Assembly (NCBI GenBank): GCA_964036195.1
Contig: OZ038455.1
Coordinates: forward strand, 5,225,855 to 5,289,854
Direction of reading: 5' to 3'
Source of the DNA: Sphaerolaimus hirsutus
Taxonomy: Eukaryota > Nematoda > Chromadorea > Monhysterida > Sphaerolaimidae
DNA length: 64,000 nucleotides
Shown here: positions 1-10,263 of the stretch, in pieces
How positions within the stretch are numbered: position 1 is the first letter of the stretch
Layout of the letters: the number at the start of each line of letters is the position of its first letter
Made by a program: the position numbers and the translations under genes
The notes under the pieces: model-generated
What the model was told of the DNA's origin: nothing
Database searches by the model: none
What the model saw: the letters and a program-made list of their open reading frames with translations, nothing else

Positions 1-525
1 ATACATAAAAGAGAGTACTGGTACTTTTTCAGAGGAATGTATTTAGGTACTCAGTACTCTAATACCATATTTCTTCTAATAGAATGGCACCGTTCTATAT
101 TTTTGTATATAAAGTTGACTGCATGCTTTGCAAATACAGATGCCAAAATTTGGTGATAAAAGTCATCTGATAAATACTGTGTCGATCTTCACACGTGAGA
201 ACAATGTACCTAAATTATATTTTTGTTGATTATTTAGATAGTAGGTAGTAGTATATGGTAGTAAAAGCTGAGACAACGCATAAGGCGCTTAATATCTACT
301 CAAACAAACGCCTCTGGTTCAAACACCTTGAGATACCTATCGATTAAATCATAATTAAAGTTGAGAGATTTTATCAGATTTTTTGAACAGCAAGAGATTT
401 TCTCAGAGATTTAATTATATTTTCGAAAATGACCCAAGAGATTTAATTATATTTTTTTTCTTGAGAGATTTTCTGCGATAATATTTAATTATATTTTCTC
501 AAAATCGGCCATTTTTTCAATGCTA
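1..525. other. AT-rich flank, no gene seen
   Basis: AT-rich sequence with several loose copies of a GAGATTTT/TTTAATTATATTTT motif around 360-500. No open frame with protein-like composition and no element ends could be supported. Confidence 0.5.
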
Positions 526-819
526 TGTATAGAGCATGAAAATGCAAAAAGTGCAAAAAATTGAAAGATTTTCTAAATTTCATTTGCCATCGTGGATAAA
601 GTGCATTTACAGCAAAACCACAAATAGAAGGTGAAACGACAAATTCGGTGTCGACAAATGACACATACTTAAAAAGCATAGAGATATCCATCCTTATATT
701 GACATGTTGAAAGCAGGAATCGATATATACGTCGCAAAATTATCCAAAAAGCTCCAGTGGTTCTTGAGATATAAATTTAAATTATTTTCGCTATTTGTCG
801 GCAATTCCAATGAAAAATG

Positions 820-1260
820 CATAGTTGTTAATACGTATTTACTTTTACTCGATAGATACGTATACTCGAGTACAGAGTAAATACGTTTACGTTTCCTCCT
901 AAAAAAAGTTCCTTTACTCGCTTTTACGTATACTTTTACAAAGTAATCGAGTACAGAAAAAGTATTTCAGATAGCTTTTTATGGTGATTTTTTCAAGGCA
1001 TAGAAGGGAAAAAGGAAGAGAATATGCGAAAAATACTGGAAAATCATCAAAAATGGATATCTAAGTACATATATAGCCAAAAAGTGCTTAAAATTGGGGA
1101 AAAGTTATAAAAATTGGTAGTTTTGGGCGAAAATTGGGGTGGCTATTCTCAAAAATACTCACATTTACGTTTTCCAGAGGAAAAAGTAGGTTTACTCATG
1201 TTTACTCATGAGTAAAAGTAAAGTAACTTTGAAAAAAGTTCGGTATTTTTAACAACTCTG
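820..1260. mobile_element. hAT-type MITE, TSD GAAAAATG
   Basis: Ends are CATAGTTGTTAA and TTAACAACTCTG, flanked by the 8-bp direct repeat GAAAAATG at 812-819 and 1261-1268. The inverted copy of the host sequence near 38.2 kb has a single GAAAAATG and no insert, which is the empty site. An 8-bp TSD with CAGAGTTG-like ends is characteristic of hAT. No transposase is encoded; the interior is AT-rich with TTTACTC repeats. Confidence 0.85.
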
Positions 1261-1745
1261 GAAAAATGTTGCTGACAAATAGCAAAAAATTTATTTTAGA
1301 TTTATATCTCAAGAGCCACTGAAGCTTTTTGAAATTTTTTTGGATGTAGATATCGGTTAGTACTTTCAACATGTCAAGTTAGTAACGATGGCAAACGGTT
1401 GGAAAAAAGTATTTAAATTTAAAGTGTTTTTTTCTGAAATGAATTTTTGAATTTTCGAATTTTTCTCCAATTTAATTTTTGAATTTTGAATTTAATTTTC
1501 GAATTTCGAATTTTCGAATCTTTTTTGGCAATTTTCGATTTTTTTTGGCTATTTTTCGAATTTTTTCAAATAATTTTTGAATTTTTTTTGAAAAATAAAG
1601 AATCTGAAGCTTAAAACACAGAATTTGAACTGTTTTGATGTTTTGATCACTTTTAAACCTTATTTTCACCATAACTTAGCATTAAAAATGGTGGGAGGAT
1701 CGAGTTATGGGGACCAGTGTGCTGCATTGCGTGTTTGCACATTCG

Positions 1746-2308
1746 CCCTACACACACTAGTTTTCACTGTGACTTGGGTGAAAACTGAAATGAAAACATG
1801 GCGACATTCAGGTTACAGTATGCTATTGTATGCTATTATATGTGCTTTAGTTTTCAAATTTTTTCATTTCAACTTTCATCAATCAAAATTAAAATTCAAT
1901 TAAATCATCCCACTGTGATGATTAATTTGCATTTAAAATTAAAAATTCAGTTTCACTAGTGATGTGAAAAGTGCCATAACTTTGGCGCCAAGTGCCAAAA
2001 GTGCTATGGTGCTTTTCTGACCCCTAGCACCAAGCACCAGAAGCTTTTTTCTGTGGCGCTAGCACCAAGCGCCAGCACCAGGCATTTTGTTCCTGGCGCC
2101 TGTCAAAAATAGCGACAAGCGCCAAAAGCTAAATGGCGCTTTTCATGGGCATGGCACCAAGCGACAATGGCACAACAACAAAATAGCGCCAAGCGCCAAA
2201 AGCACCATGGCGCTTTTTGCTTTTGGCGCTAGCGCCAGGCGGCAGTGCCATGGCGCTTTTACATCACTTGTTTTCACTGAAGTCCTGGTGAAAACTAGTG
2301 TGTGTAGG
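1746..2308. mobile_element. MITE with ends CCCTACACACACTAGTTTTCAC, split by a nested insert
   Basis: Ends CCCTACACACACTAGTTTT and AAAACTAGTGTGTGTAGG are inverted repeats, with imperfect CACATT-containing flanks on both sides. Relatives lie at about 17175-17375, 39072-39294, 56560-56740 and 61853-62096. The interior is interrupted by the GGCGCC-rich element at 1963-2268. Confidence 0.65.
1963..2268. repeat. GGCGCC-rich palindromic MITE (family H)
   Basis: Begins AGTGATGTGAAAAGTGCCAT and ends ATGGCGCTTTTACATCACT in inverted orientation. The interior is a run of short self-complementary blocks built from GGCGC, TTGGCGCC and AGCGCCATGGCGCT. The same family recurs at about 21790-22012, 22420-22575, 32265-32450, 38575-38725 and 63855-63960. 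Confidence 0.7.
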
Positions 2309-3054
2309 CACATTGCGGCACCATTTTCCCTTGGGCTGAATGCCTTCAAAAAAACACATGTCACACAACGAATAGGTAGTCAATTTTCATGTCATGAAAG
2401 CCAGAAAATTTTTGTCTGCACACAAAAAGTGTAAATGCTGCTTAACGTTTCCATTTTTCATACGCGCCGCGTATCAATTACCGATTTATGTCACATGTTG
2501 AACTTAAGTGTGCATTTTTGCCTTGAATTCCCTGAAAAATTCGAAAACTATTTTCGAATTTTTGAATTTTCGAATTTTCGAATTTTTTCAAAAATAAATC
2601 GATTTTTAAGTGTTTTTTCTAGGGGCGGAATAAAAATTCGAAAATTCCCAAAAAATTTGAAAATTCAAAAATGTTTTCTAATTTTCGAATCTTTTTTTGC
2701 CATCGTTACAAGTTAGGGATGGATATCTCTAGGCACTCATGAGTAGGTATTTGGAATTTGTCGACACTGAATTTGTCATTTCACCTTTTATTTGCTGTTA
2801 TGCGGTAAATCCACCTTTATCCCTGCAAGCATGTATTTTCACCGCTCTAAGCCAAGATCCGAAACGCAGGACTGCAAGGGATGCATAGAGAAAGTCGCTG
2901 TGACCTCAGGAGACAACTTTAAGGGGCATCGTCTGCAGAAGTGCCACTCCCAGACCCTGTAAAATGTCCTGTATGGTGTCAAAGTCACATAAAGATGTCT
3001 GTGAGATGTGAAACATGTCAAAAGCATTTTACACTGCTTCCTCCAATGCTTTGC

Positions 3055-3190
3055 ATGACACTTGCCACTTTGCGTGACACTTGCCACTTTGCGTGACACT
3101 TGCCACTTTGCGTGACACTTGCCACTTTGCGTGACACTTGGCACTTTGCTTGACACTTGGCACTTTGCATGACACTTGGCACTTTGCAGG
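3055..3190. repeat. 19-bp tandem repeat (about 7 units)
   Basis: About seven direct units of TGACACTTGCCACTTTGCG. There are no unique spacers, so it is not a CRISPR array. The inverted U copy carries the same array at about 36112-36235. Confidence 0.85.
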
Positions 3191-3625
3191 ACAGTTCGCA
3201 GGGTGTGGGAGTGCCCCAGGTGCGTCCGCTTGACAAAGAACGCAGTCATGCATTCGTGCATGAAGTTTGAATGCGCAGGTAGCAAAAGGAGGTTTGTCCG
3301 CACCAAGGCAAAGGCCCTTGCACAGGTGAATTTCGTAGCCTTGAATGAGCGGAATGGCGCACAATCAGTTGTTTGGTTGCTGGTAAAAATATCACGCCAT
3401 GGATTTACCTTTGAACCATCGCAGGACACATGCCATGGTGCTTCTGGAGAGGATACTCCAACTCCAACAGCGACAGAACCCACCGAACCCACAGAACCCG
3501 CAGAACCCACAGAACCCACAGAACCCACAGAACCCACAGAACCCACAGAACCCACAGAACCCACAGAACCCACAGAACCCACAGAACCCACAGAACCCAC
3601 AGAACCCACAGAACCCACCACCTGA
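3176..3625 (+). other. Candidate Cys-rich open frame inside U
   Basis: An open frame with a Cys-rich start (ECPRC, then HSCMKFEC about 12 residues later), followed by about 60 ordinary residues and a Glu-Pro-Thr tail made by the 9-bp minisatellite. The first three quarters are also open in the inverted copy (35727-36122, minus strand) with scattered amino-acid changes. There is no recognised domain and no promoter or splice support. It may be a gene fragment carried by U or chance; I favour chance or relic. Confidence 0.25.
3474..3619. repeat. 9-bp minisatellite (CCCACAGAA), ~16 units
   Basis: Direct tandem copies of a 9-bp unit reading ACAGAACCC. Because 9 is a multiple of 3 and the unit has no stop in most frames, it creates long artificial frames on both strands. 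The inverted copy at 35733-35826 has only about 10 units. Confidence 0.9.
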
Positions 3626-4713
3626 GCAGGCAGTAAATAAAAGACATGGTGAATTGATGTTTGATCCACATTCCATGCCAATCACTGTTGAGAGCCGTTT
3701 TACATTTTTGTTTCCGCTGAGCATTGCTCACAATATTTATGCGATTCTGATGCTAATATACACATTTCTGCACACTCCTCAAAGATTATGCTGTTTTTGA
3801 CTGCACAATACAAATATTTACAGTAAATAAACAAACATTTAATGCATTCCCCGTCTCACCACTTACATGTCCTCTATGGAAAAATAGAATGGCAGGCTCC
3901 ATTAGAACGGCATTTCCAATATCACGTCAGGTAAATTGAGGTATAAATTGAGGCGTCCAATTCTAATGCCCCTTTCACACTGGACTTGTGTGACGACAAT
4001 AGATCTTACTCGTCACAGACCGTTTTGTGATGACAGATATATTTTTTAGCAGATTTTCATGAGTGTGACGACTGGTCGGCCTCGTTATTGGCGACAAGTA
4101 GCGACCCTTTTTTTAACCATGCTCATTGTGATGGCTAGATCAAATATTTTACTTGTTGTCACACTTGCGCAATGTGACGACCAATTTGTTTCTAAAGTGT
4201 CGGCGCACCTGTCGGGCTCCGACAGTGGCAAAATTTTTTATAAACATGTATAACTCTTGAGTAACGATGGCAAACCTCGCAGAAAAAAGTATTTAAATTT
4301 TTAAGTGTTTTTTCTAAATTGAATTTTCGAATTTTCGAATTTTTTCCCAAATTAATTTTCGAATTTAGAATTTAATTTTCGAATTTTCGAATTTTTGAAT
4401 CTTTTTTTGGCAATTTTCGATTTTTTTAAAGAAAAATACGGAATTTGAAGCTTGAAACACAGTATTTGGACTGTTTTCATGTTTGGAGCCCCTTTTTAAC
4501 GTTAATTTCATTGTAAGTGAACATGACATGACAATTTCACTTCACTATAACATGACAAATGACACTTATGTGGATCAGTTTGCACCATTTTCGCTGGGGC
4601 TGAATGCTTTCCAAAAAAACGTTTGTGTGACTGCCCCTCGGAACTCCCGCGGACTCCCTCGGAAGACTGGCGAGAGATTTTTTTGATGCACCAGCGTCTG
4701 TATCCACGGAAGT

Positions 4714-4873
4714 TGTTGCTGTGAAGCGCACATTTTGTTGATTTGTCGTGAATTCGATATTTATTGCAATGTTACGAGTACGCGTGAGGTTTGGATGAAA
4801 TGAATGCATAAAACCCAAAATCCTTGCCCAATACAATGCACTGCTTAATATAAGCCAGACAGCATCTGCAAAA
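4714..4873 (+). repeat. 5' LTR (160 bp)
   Basis: Begins TGTTGCTGTGAAGCGC and ends CATCTGCAAAA. It is unusually short for the group. It matches the 3' LTR at 159 of 160 positions. Confidence 0.92.
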
Positions 4874-4874
4874 G

Positions 4875-4892
4875 TGGTGGACGACCTGGGGA
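4875..4892 (+). promoter_or_regulatory. Primer-binding site for a tRNA-Ala-type primer
   Basis: TGGTGGACGA starts one base after the LTR. The first ten bases equal the complement of the 3' end, including CCA, of the tRNA-Ala-like sequence at 26047-26121, and a further GGGGA also matches. This points to a tRNA ending UCGUCCACCA as the minus-strand primer. Confidence 0.8.
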
Positions 4893-4935
4893 ATAGCTTT
4901 TGTCAAATTGCTGCCCAGGGCAGGCAAGGTCCAAA

Positions 4936-7900
4936 ATGTCAGGTTATGACCAGCGGCGTCACACTCGTTCACACCTGGTGAACAACATCACGCCATTTCA
5001 TCCGGATTCTGCGGCGGAAAGGCAGTTCCAAATTGATGCTTTGCGACAGGCGACGCGTGGAACGGTTTCGGCCCCCACACATAGGGAAGTTTGGCGCCCG
5101 GCCATGGAAGTTTTGCAGGATTTATCTTCGCCCATCTCTGAAGGACTTTTGTCACGTTCCTCGAATCGACCTTCACATTTACCAATTCCGCATTTCGTTT
5201 TACCCCCAGTCCGAGTGGATCAAACCGGTACAGTTTTGTCGTCGCATGGTTTGTCAACTCCGCCACCGCGTTTGTCGCTGTTTAATTTGTCGAATCGCCC
5301 TTTTGTTTCGGCGCCCATGAATATTGACACGTTCAAGGCCAGGCACATTCCTTTGGAATCGCAGAAAACCATGTTCGTCCCAAATGTATCGACACTCACC
5401 CCACACGCTCAAGTGCCGTTTCTTGTTGATTCTTCTTGTTTTCCGGCGGGAAAGTTTTTGGATGAAGTTGCATTTGTTGATGGATTTTCCGGCAACCACT
5501 ATGTCATGGAGACACCGCTCATACCATCTTCTGATGATGAATTCGTGGAGACCCCCGCGGGAACCCCCCAAAGTCTGGTTTCTACCTCTATGCAGTCACT
5601 GGTAGACAAGTTCAATTCACGCATTGATAGGGTTGAAGGGCTTTTTGAAACGGTTATCGACGAGATCAAACGTTTGAATGTCCAGAAAGCTGTAGAGTGT
5701 GACTCGAAAAAACCGGAGAATGATGTGAAAGTCGCAAATGACGCTGTTTCGACCCAAAATGTGTTGCCGTCAACCCAAAATGTATTGCCATCACCGCCGG
5801 TATGCCCTGCGGATTTGATTGATGAAAATTGCACTTTAGAGAACAAAAATCAGGAATCCATCCCTCAAAATAGTGTGAATTCAGATCCATGGCATTTGTA
5901 CGATCTCTCCAAGGCCCCACAAGCAATGGCGAAGGGCACGCAGTTGGATGTTTTGCATCAATGGATGATGGTAAAATCGCATTTGCTTGACAAAATCCCG
6001 GTCTTCAAAGATAAAAATGATGTTGTGAAATTTTCAGAGTGGAAACGTCACGTAATGACAACTGCAAGTTCAATTTCGAACACACCGCTTTTGGCTCATT
6101 ACTGGAGAGATGTTTTTGCTACGAAGTTGGCTGGAGAAGCATATAAAGTATTTGTCACACTGTTTACTCCGGAAACTTCACCTGCGTATGACGATGTTTT
6201 GTCTTCACTTTCGGACGTTTTTAAGGACAAATCGTCAAGTTACACCATGGTAGAATGGGATCACGCGGCCATGAATCGCACCGAAACATTGTCTGAATTT
6301 TACATTCGCTTATTGGCCAAAATCCCACTCGATTTGAAGCTTACTGTTAGCCATTCCCGCGACTTGATTGAGGGGATTGTAGCTGCAAAATTTTGGGCTC
6401 GATATGATTCGTCACGATTCGATAAATTTGTGATGGCTAATTTCAAAAAACAGTTTTTGGCTCAAAAAATCCCCATGGCACGTTTGATTCACACCATCGA
6501 AGAATATTTCGCGGAGTTTACGAAACCCACCACCCCAACAGTTACGGCCCCGCGGAATACAAGTCAAAATCGATCCACTTTCCGCCAATTGATTCAAAAT
6601 AATGCCGATCCATGGTGCTCGCGTCCCGGTCATTTCGGACACCGTAAAAGTCAGTGCCGGGCCGACAAACTCCCCCAGCCGGGTAGTGGCAGCCAAGCAC
6701 CTTTGAACATCACTGCCACAAATAAGTCTGAGGGGTATGGCCAAGTTAGAAGATTCGGCCCGCAGCAAACTCATGATGCCACAGTTCCACGATCATTTCC
6801 GGCAGCCAAAGCTGCGGCAGAAGTGGATAAAAAATGCAATGATCCGAATTTTGATGAAAACGTTGTTTGTGATGGTTATGTCGAAGAGCAACTTGAATGT
6901 GTTCATGAAAGTATCAATGAGCAGGACCCCTGTAGTGCCTACGTGAATGAGTTTCATCACCGCATTTCTCAATTATACAGTGACAATCCTGGTTTGTTTG
7001 CAAGTTGGAGATCCAATTTCGTTCATGCACTTCCAATACTTTCTCAGAAACGTGTGATGCGAAAGTCGGAGAGTTTTTCGACGACATCTTTGGGCGCGAT
7101 CACGACAAAAGTGAATGAATCGTCTGACATGATTGCAAAAGTAAATGAATTGCCCCGAGATGTTTCTTTAACACAAATTTCTGATTTTACTGGTGATGAT
7201 ATCATTTCTGGACAATTATGTAATAATCAACGATACGCTGCTCATGAATTTGGCACTTTCTCTTCGAATGGTGGAATTTCTGCCCATAGTGTGGTGGGAA
7301 TAAATCAACGCATGTGTATTGTCATTAAATCGACGAACGGCCCTTTGGTTTACGCAACTGTGAATATTGAAGGTGTACCTTGCAGAGTGCTATTAGACAG
7401 TGGTTGCACGAGATCTTTGCTACCATTATCGTTGTTCAAAAAGATAGCTTCTCAGGCAAAAATGGACTATGAAAATCGTTTGACAACATCAAAAGTTTCA
7501 TTGGATACAGTGAACGGACACACAAAAGAAGGAGAGTTATCTGAAATATCCCTATTAGTTGACCATTTGAGTCCAATCGACCGCGTTCGACGTAAAGTGT
7601 TAGCCACATTTTTGGTCAATCACAACACTTCGGCGTTGACAGAAATACTTCTGGGCACTGACATAATGCCATTTTTGAAGTTGACTTGGTTAATTCCGTT
7701 GGTACTCGACCAAAAATGCGATGCAAAACCACCCCTTGATCATCCCGAGGTTGTGAAACAGGTGGAAGATAATGAAAATCAATTTCATTCCGTGTATTCC
7801 AAATTAGTGATGTCCACAAAACCGATTTTCGTTCCAGCTCATGGAATGTTGTCCAGAATGATTTCCATGCCCGATCGCCCATCTGAAGTGGACCCAATAA

Positions 7901-10263
7901 TTTGGAATAATTGTTACCTAGTTTGCTCAAATGTAGATGTACCCTTTAATGGAATTTCGATGTACAACATCACAGTGCCGATCCAGGGGTGTCAAAAGTT
8001 CAATGTGGCTCTATTCAATTCGAATCCATATCCTGTGGAAATACCAGAAGGAAAACCGTTAATGCATTATGATGTGTATCATTCCAAATGCTTCCATTAT
8101 CCCGGCGAACATTTTTCGAAAATTTTTGCAAGAAATGATTTTTCGGCGGCATTTGGCATTTTTCCCAGCACATTATTGAAGGATAATGCCCTGCCTCCTG
8201 GAAGCGGACAGATCCTCGCGCCTTCAATCACTTTGCCTAACCCGCCCAGTGGTGGGGTATACGAGGGTGTCGCGGAGAATGACCAGGGTCCAGATAAAGA
8301 TCCTGAAACTCCCCTCGAACGTGCGACATTTGTCTGGGACAAATTAAAGAATGATATACAGCTCCCTCTTTCATCTGAGCAGAAACAGAAATTTTATGAG
8401 TTAATTGCTGAATATCATGACGTTTTCAGTTGTGCCGACTATGATGTGGGGAATACGCCATTGATTTCTCATAAAATCATCACCAATCCGGCGCAACCAC
8501 CAATTAAACAGGCTGCTCGATACGAAGCCAGGAGCAGGCGTCCATTCATCCACAAAACTATAGCTTCCATGTTAAAAGAGGGAATAATTCAGCCATCGAA
8601 TGGCCCTTGGGCGTCGCCAATTACAATAGCCCCAAAAGGGACATCTGATTTCAGATTTTGCGTGGACTTTAAACTGGTCAATTTAATCACTAAAATAGAC
8701 TCGTATCCACTTCCACGAATTGCAGAGTTGTTATCTGAATTCTCCGGGCGGAAGGTTTTTTCTGCTTTAGACATCCGACACGGTTATTACAATGTCCCGT
8801 TGGCGGACGAAGACACCATGGAGAGAACCTCGTTTGTGTGCAGCCTCGGACAGTTCAGATATACTAGGCTTCCATTCGGTACAGTGAACGCTGGAGCGTC
8901 TTTCCAGAGACTCATGGCCATATTACTAGCAGGGTTGAATGAAGACCCTGCAGCGCCGTGGGTTCGCGCTTATATAGACGACATTTTGTGCAGTAGTTTT
9001 TCTATTGATGAGCATTTTGTGCATTTGAGAAAGTTGTTTGAACGGCTTCGCTGGGCAAATCTCAAAATACAACCGGCTAAATGCAAGTTTTTCGCTTCCG
9101 AGCTGAAGTATCTGGGACATCATATCTCACAAACTGGGATTTCACCGGCACCGACGAGATACAAGGCTGTCATGGAACAACCCAAAGTTCATGACAAACA
9201 GGCTTTAAGGCGTTTCTTGGGAAAGTGTATATACTATTCTCATTTCATCCCAAACTTTAGCCGAATTTCAGCCCCTCTCTATACAGTTTTGAAGGGTCAT
9301 GTTCCCAAGAACGGGGCAACCCCGTTTGAATGGACTGAGGATATGTTGACATCTTGGGATACACTCAAATATTTATTGTCCACATCACCTGTTTTGGCTC
9401 ACCCCGTTTTCGACGATCCCCGTGGTTTCATTTTGGAAACTGACGCCAGTGGTTTTGGTTTGGGGGCGGTACTTTCACAATATGGTGACGATGGCAAATT
9501 ACATCCCATATCATACATTTCCAAGAGGTTGTCTCATCCACATACTACTTATTCTGCAGCATCTTTAGAAGCTCTGTGTATTTGTTGGGCGCTGCGCCGA
9601 TTCGCCGATTATGTGGAAGGACAAAAAGTTACGGTTATCACGGACAATTCCAGAATACAACAAGTTTTACGCAGCCCACATCATTCAAAATTGGCCCGTT
9701 GGGCAATCTTCGTCCAGGATAAGGTAACTACCTTCATTCATCGTCCTGGCGTTCAAAATTCTGTTGCTGATGCGTTGTCACGAAACCCGATTTCAGAAAA
9801 CGAATTTGGTGAAAATGAATTGGAAAAACCTTCAGAATTAGTGGTCGGGTATTCTTTGAAAAGTTGTGGTGCCAGGGCGGAAGCCATTTTGTCTACCCAC
9901 ACAGACCTCAATTGGAAACATATTCAACAATCAGATGATTATTTGGTTCACATCATTTCATGTTTACAGACAGACCCAGATTACATGTCAGATGCTTATT
10001 TAATCGACGGAATTCTTTATTTTTGGGCACCAGTTCACTCTAAGCATTTATCAATATGGCCTCCGAAGTCATGGCAGCATGCATATCTAATTCAAGCACA
10101 TTTGGGAGTATATGCTAGCCACGGCGGACAGGCTAGAACCCTTGAACTTTTGTGTCAATACTTTGCTTGGCCCGGTATGAAACAGGACATTTTGGAGTTT
10201 TGCCAACAATGTTCAGTGTCTTACACTGAAATCTCATCGAACAAATTCCGGCCCTCTAGGTGA
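4936..10263 (+). CDS. Ty3/Gypsy gag-pol polyprotein (ends by frameshift in integrase)
   Basis: A single open frame; the first ATG at 4936 gives about 1775 residues. Gag occupies roughly residues 1-600 and includes a degenerate zinc knuckle near residue 561 in which the second Cys is Pro (C-S-R-P-G-H-F-G-H-x4-C). The aspartic protease has LLDSG near residue 820. Reverse transcriptase shows TRLPFG and the catalytic YIDD near residue 1346. RNase H shows ETDASG near 1501 and TDNS downstream. The integrase zinc-binding region begins near 1722 (HLGVYASHGG, then FCQQC). The frame then runs into TGA at 10261 shortly after FCQQC, while the expected integrase sequence continues in the +1 frame. Gag and pol are fused with no frameshift between them. 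Its product would make virus-like particles and copy the element RNA. Confidence 0.9.
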   Translation: MSGYDQRRHTRSHLVNNITPFHPDSAAERQFQIDALRQATRGTVSAPTHREVWRPAMEVLQDLSSPISEGLLSRSSNRPSHLPIPHFVLPPVRVDQTGTVLSSHGLSTPPPRLSLFNLSNRPFVSAPMNIDTFKARHIPLESQKTMFVPNVSTLTPHAQVPFLVDSSCFPAGKFLDEVAFVDGFSGNHYVMETPLIPSSDDEFVETPAGTPQSLVSTSMQSLVDKFNSRIDRVEGLFETVIDEIKRLNVQKAVECDSKKPENDVKVANDAVSTQNVLPSTQNVLPSPPVCPADLIDENCTLENKNQESIPQNSVNSDPWHLYDLSKAPQAMAKGTQLDVLHQWMMVKSHLLDKIPVFKDKNDVVKFSEWKRHVMTTASSISNTPLLAHYWRDVFATKLAGEAYKVFVTLFTPETSPAYDDVLSSLSDVFKDKSSSYTMVEWDHAAMNRTETLSEFYIRLLAKIPLDLKLTVSHSRDLIEGIVAAKFWARYDSSRFDKFVMANFKKQFLAQKIPMARLIHTIEEYFAEFTKPTTPTVTAPRNTSQNRSTFRQLIQNNADPWCSRPGHFGHRKSQCRADKLPQPGSGSQAPLNITATNKSEGYGQVRRFGPQQTHDATVPRSFPAAKAAAEVDKKCNDPNFDENVVCDGYVEEQLECVHESINEQDPCSAYVNEFHHRISQLYSDNPGLFASWRSNFVHALPILSQKRVMRKSESFSTTSLGAITTKVNESSDMIAKVNELPRDVSLTQISDFTGDDIISGQLCNNQRYAAHEFGTFSSNGGISAHSVVGINQRMCIVIKSTNGPLVYATVNIEGVPCRVLLDSGCTRSLLPLSLFKKIASQAKMDYENRLTTSKVSLDTVNGHTKEGELSEISLLVDHLSPIDRVRRKVLATFLVNHNTSALTEILLGTDIMPFLKLTWLIPLVLDQKCDAKPPLDHPEVVKQVEDNENQFHSVYSKLVMSTKPIFVPAHGMLSRMISMPDRPSEVDPIIWNNCYLVCSNVDVPFNGISMYNITVPIQGCQKFNVALFNSNPYPVEIPEGKPLMHYDVYHSKCFHYPGEHFSKIFARNDFSAAFGIFPSTLLKDNALPPGSGQILAPSITLPNPPSGGVYEGVAENDQGPDKDPETPLERATFVWDKLKNDIQLPLSSEQKQKFYELIAEYHDVFSCADYDVGNTPLISHKIITNPAQPPIKQAARYEARSRRPFIHKTIASMLKEGIIQPSNGPWASPITIAPKGTSDFRFCVDFKLVNLITKIDSYPLPRIAELLSEFSGRKVFSALDIRHGYYNVPLADEDTMERTSFVCSLGQFRYTRLPFGTVNAGASFQRLMAILLAGLNEDPAAPWVRAYIDDILCSSFSIDEHFVHLRKLFERLRWANLKIQPAKCKFFASELKYLGHHISQTGISPAPTRYKAVMEQPKVHDKQALRRFLGKCIYYSHFIPNFSRISAPLYTVLKGHVPKNGATPFEWTEDMLTSWDTLKYLLSTSPVLAHPVFDDPRGFILETDASGFGLGAVLSQYGDDGKLHPISYISKRLSHPHTTYSAASLEALCICWALRRFADYVEGQKVTVITDNSRIQQVLRSPHHSKLARWAIFVQDKVTTFIHRPGVQNSVADALSRNPISENEFGENELEKPSELVVGYSLKSCGARAEAILSTHTDLNWKHIQQSDDYLVHIISCLQTDPDYMSDAYLIDGILYFWAPVHSKHLSIWPPKSWQHAYLIQAHLGVYASHGGQARTLELLCQYFAWPGMKQDILEFCQQCSVSYTEISSNKFRPSR

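Larger units (their letters stand above)
1383..2708. mobile_element. hAT-type element, ends TAACGATGGC, TSD CAAGTTAG
   Basis: Terminal inverted repeats TAACGATGGCAAA / TTTGCCATCGTTA are flanked by CAAGTTAG at 1375-1382 and 2709-2716. The right U copy (near 38.1 kb) reads straight through one CAAGTTAG. Subterminal regions are rich in AATTTTCGAA. It contains a second nested element (about 1746-2308), which in turn contains a GGCGCC-rich palindromic insert. Non-autonomous. Confidence 0.85.

Noticed and set aside
3055-3190. Regularly repeated 19-bp units resembling a CRISPR array
   Set aside because: Units are directly adjacent with no unique spacers, and the genome is eukaryotic.
2839-3800. Long frames on both strands with Gly-Ser-Val, Glu-Pro-Thr, Asn-Pro-Gln or Phe-Cys-Gly repeats
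   Set aside because: All arise from one 9-bp minisatellite read in different frames; no consistent start, splice or domain evidence.
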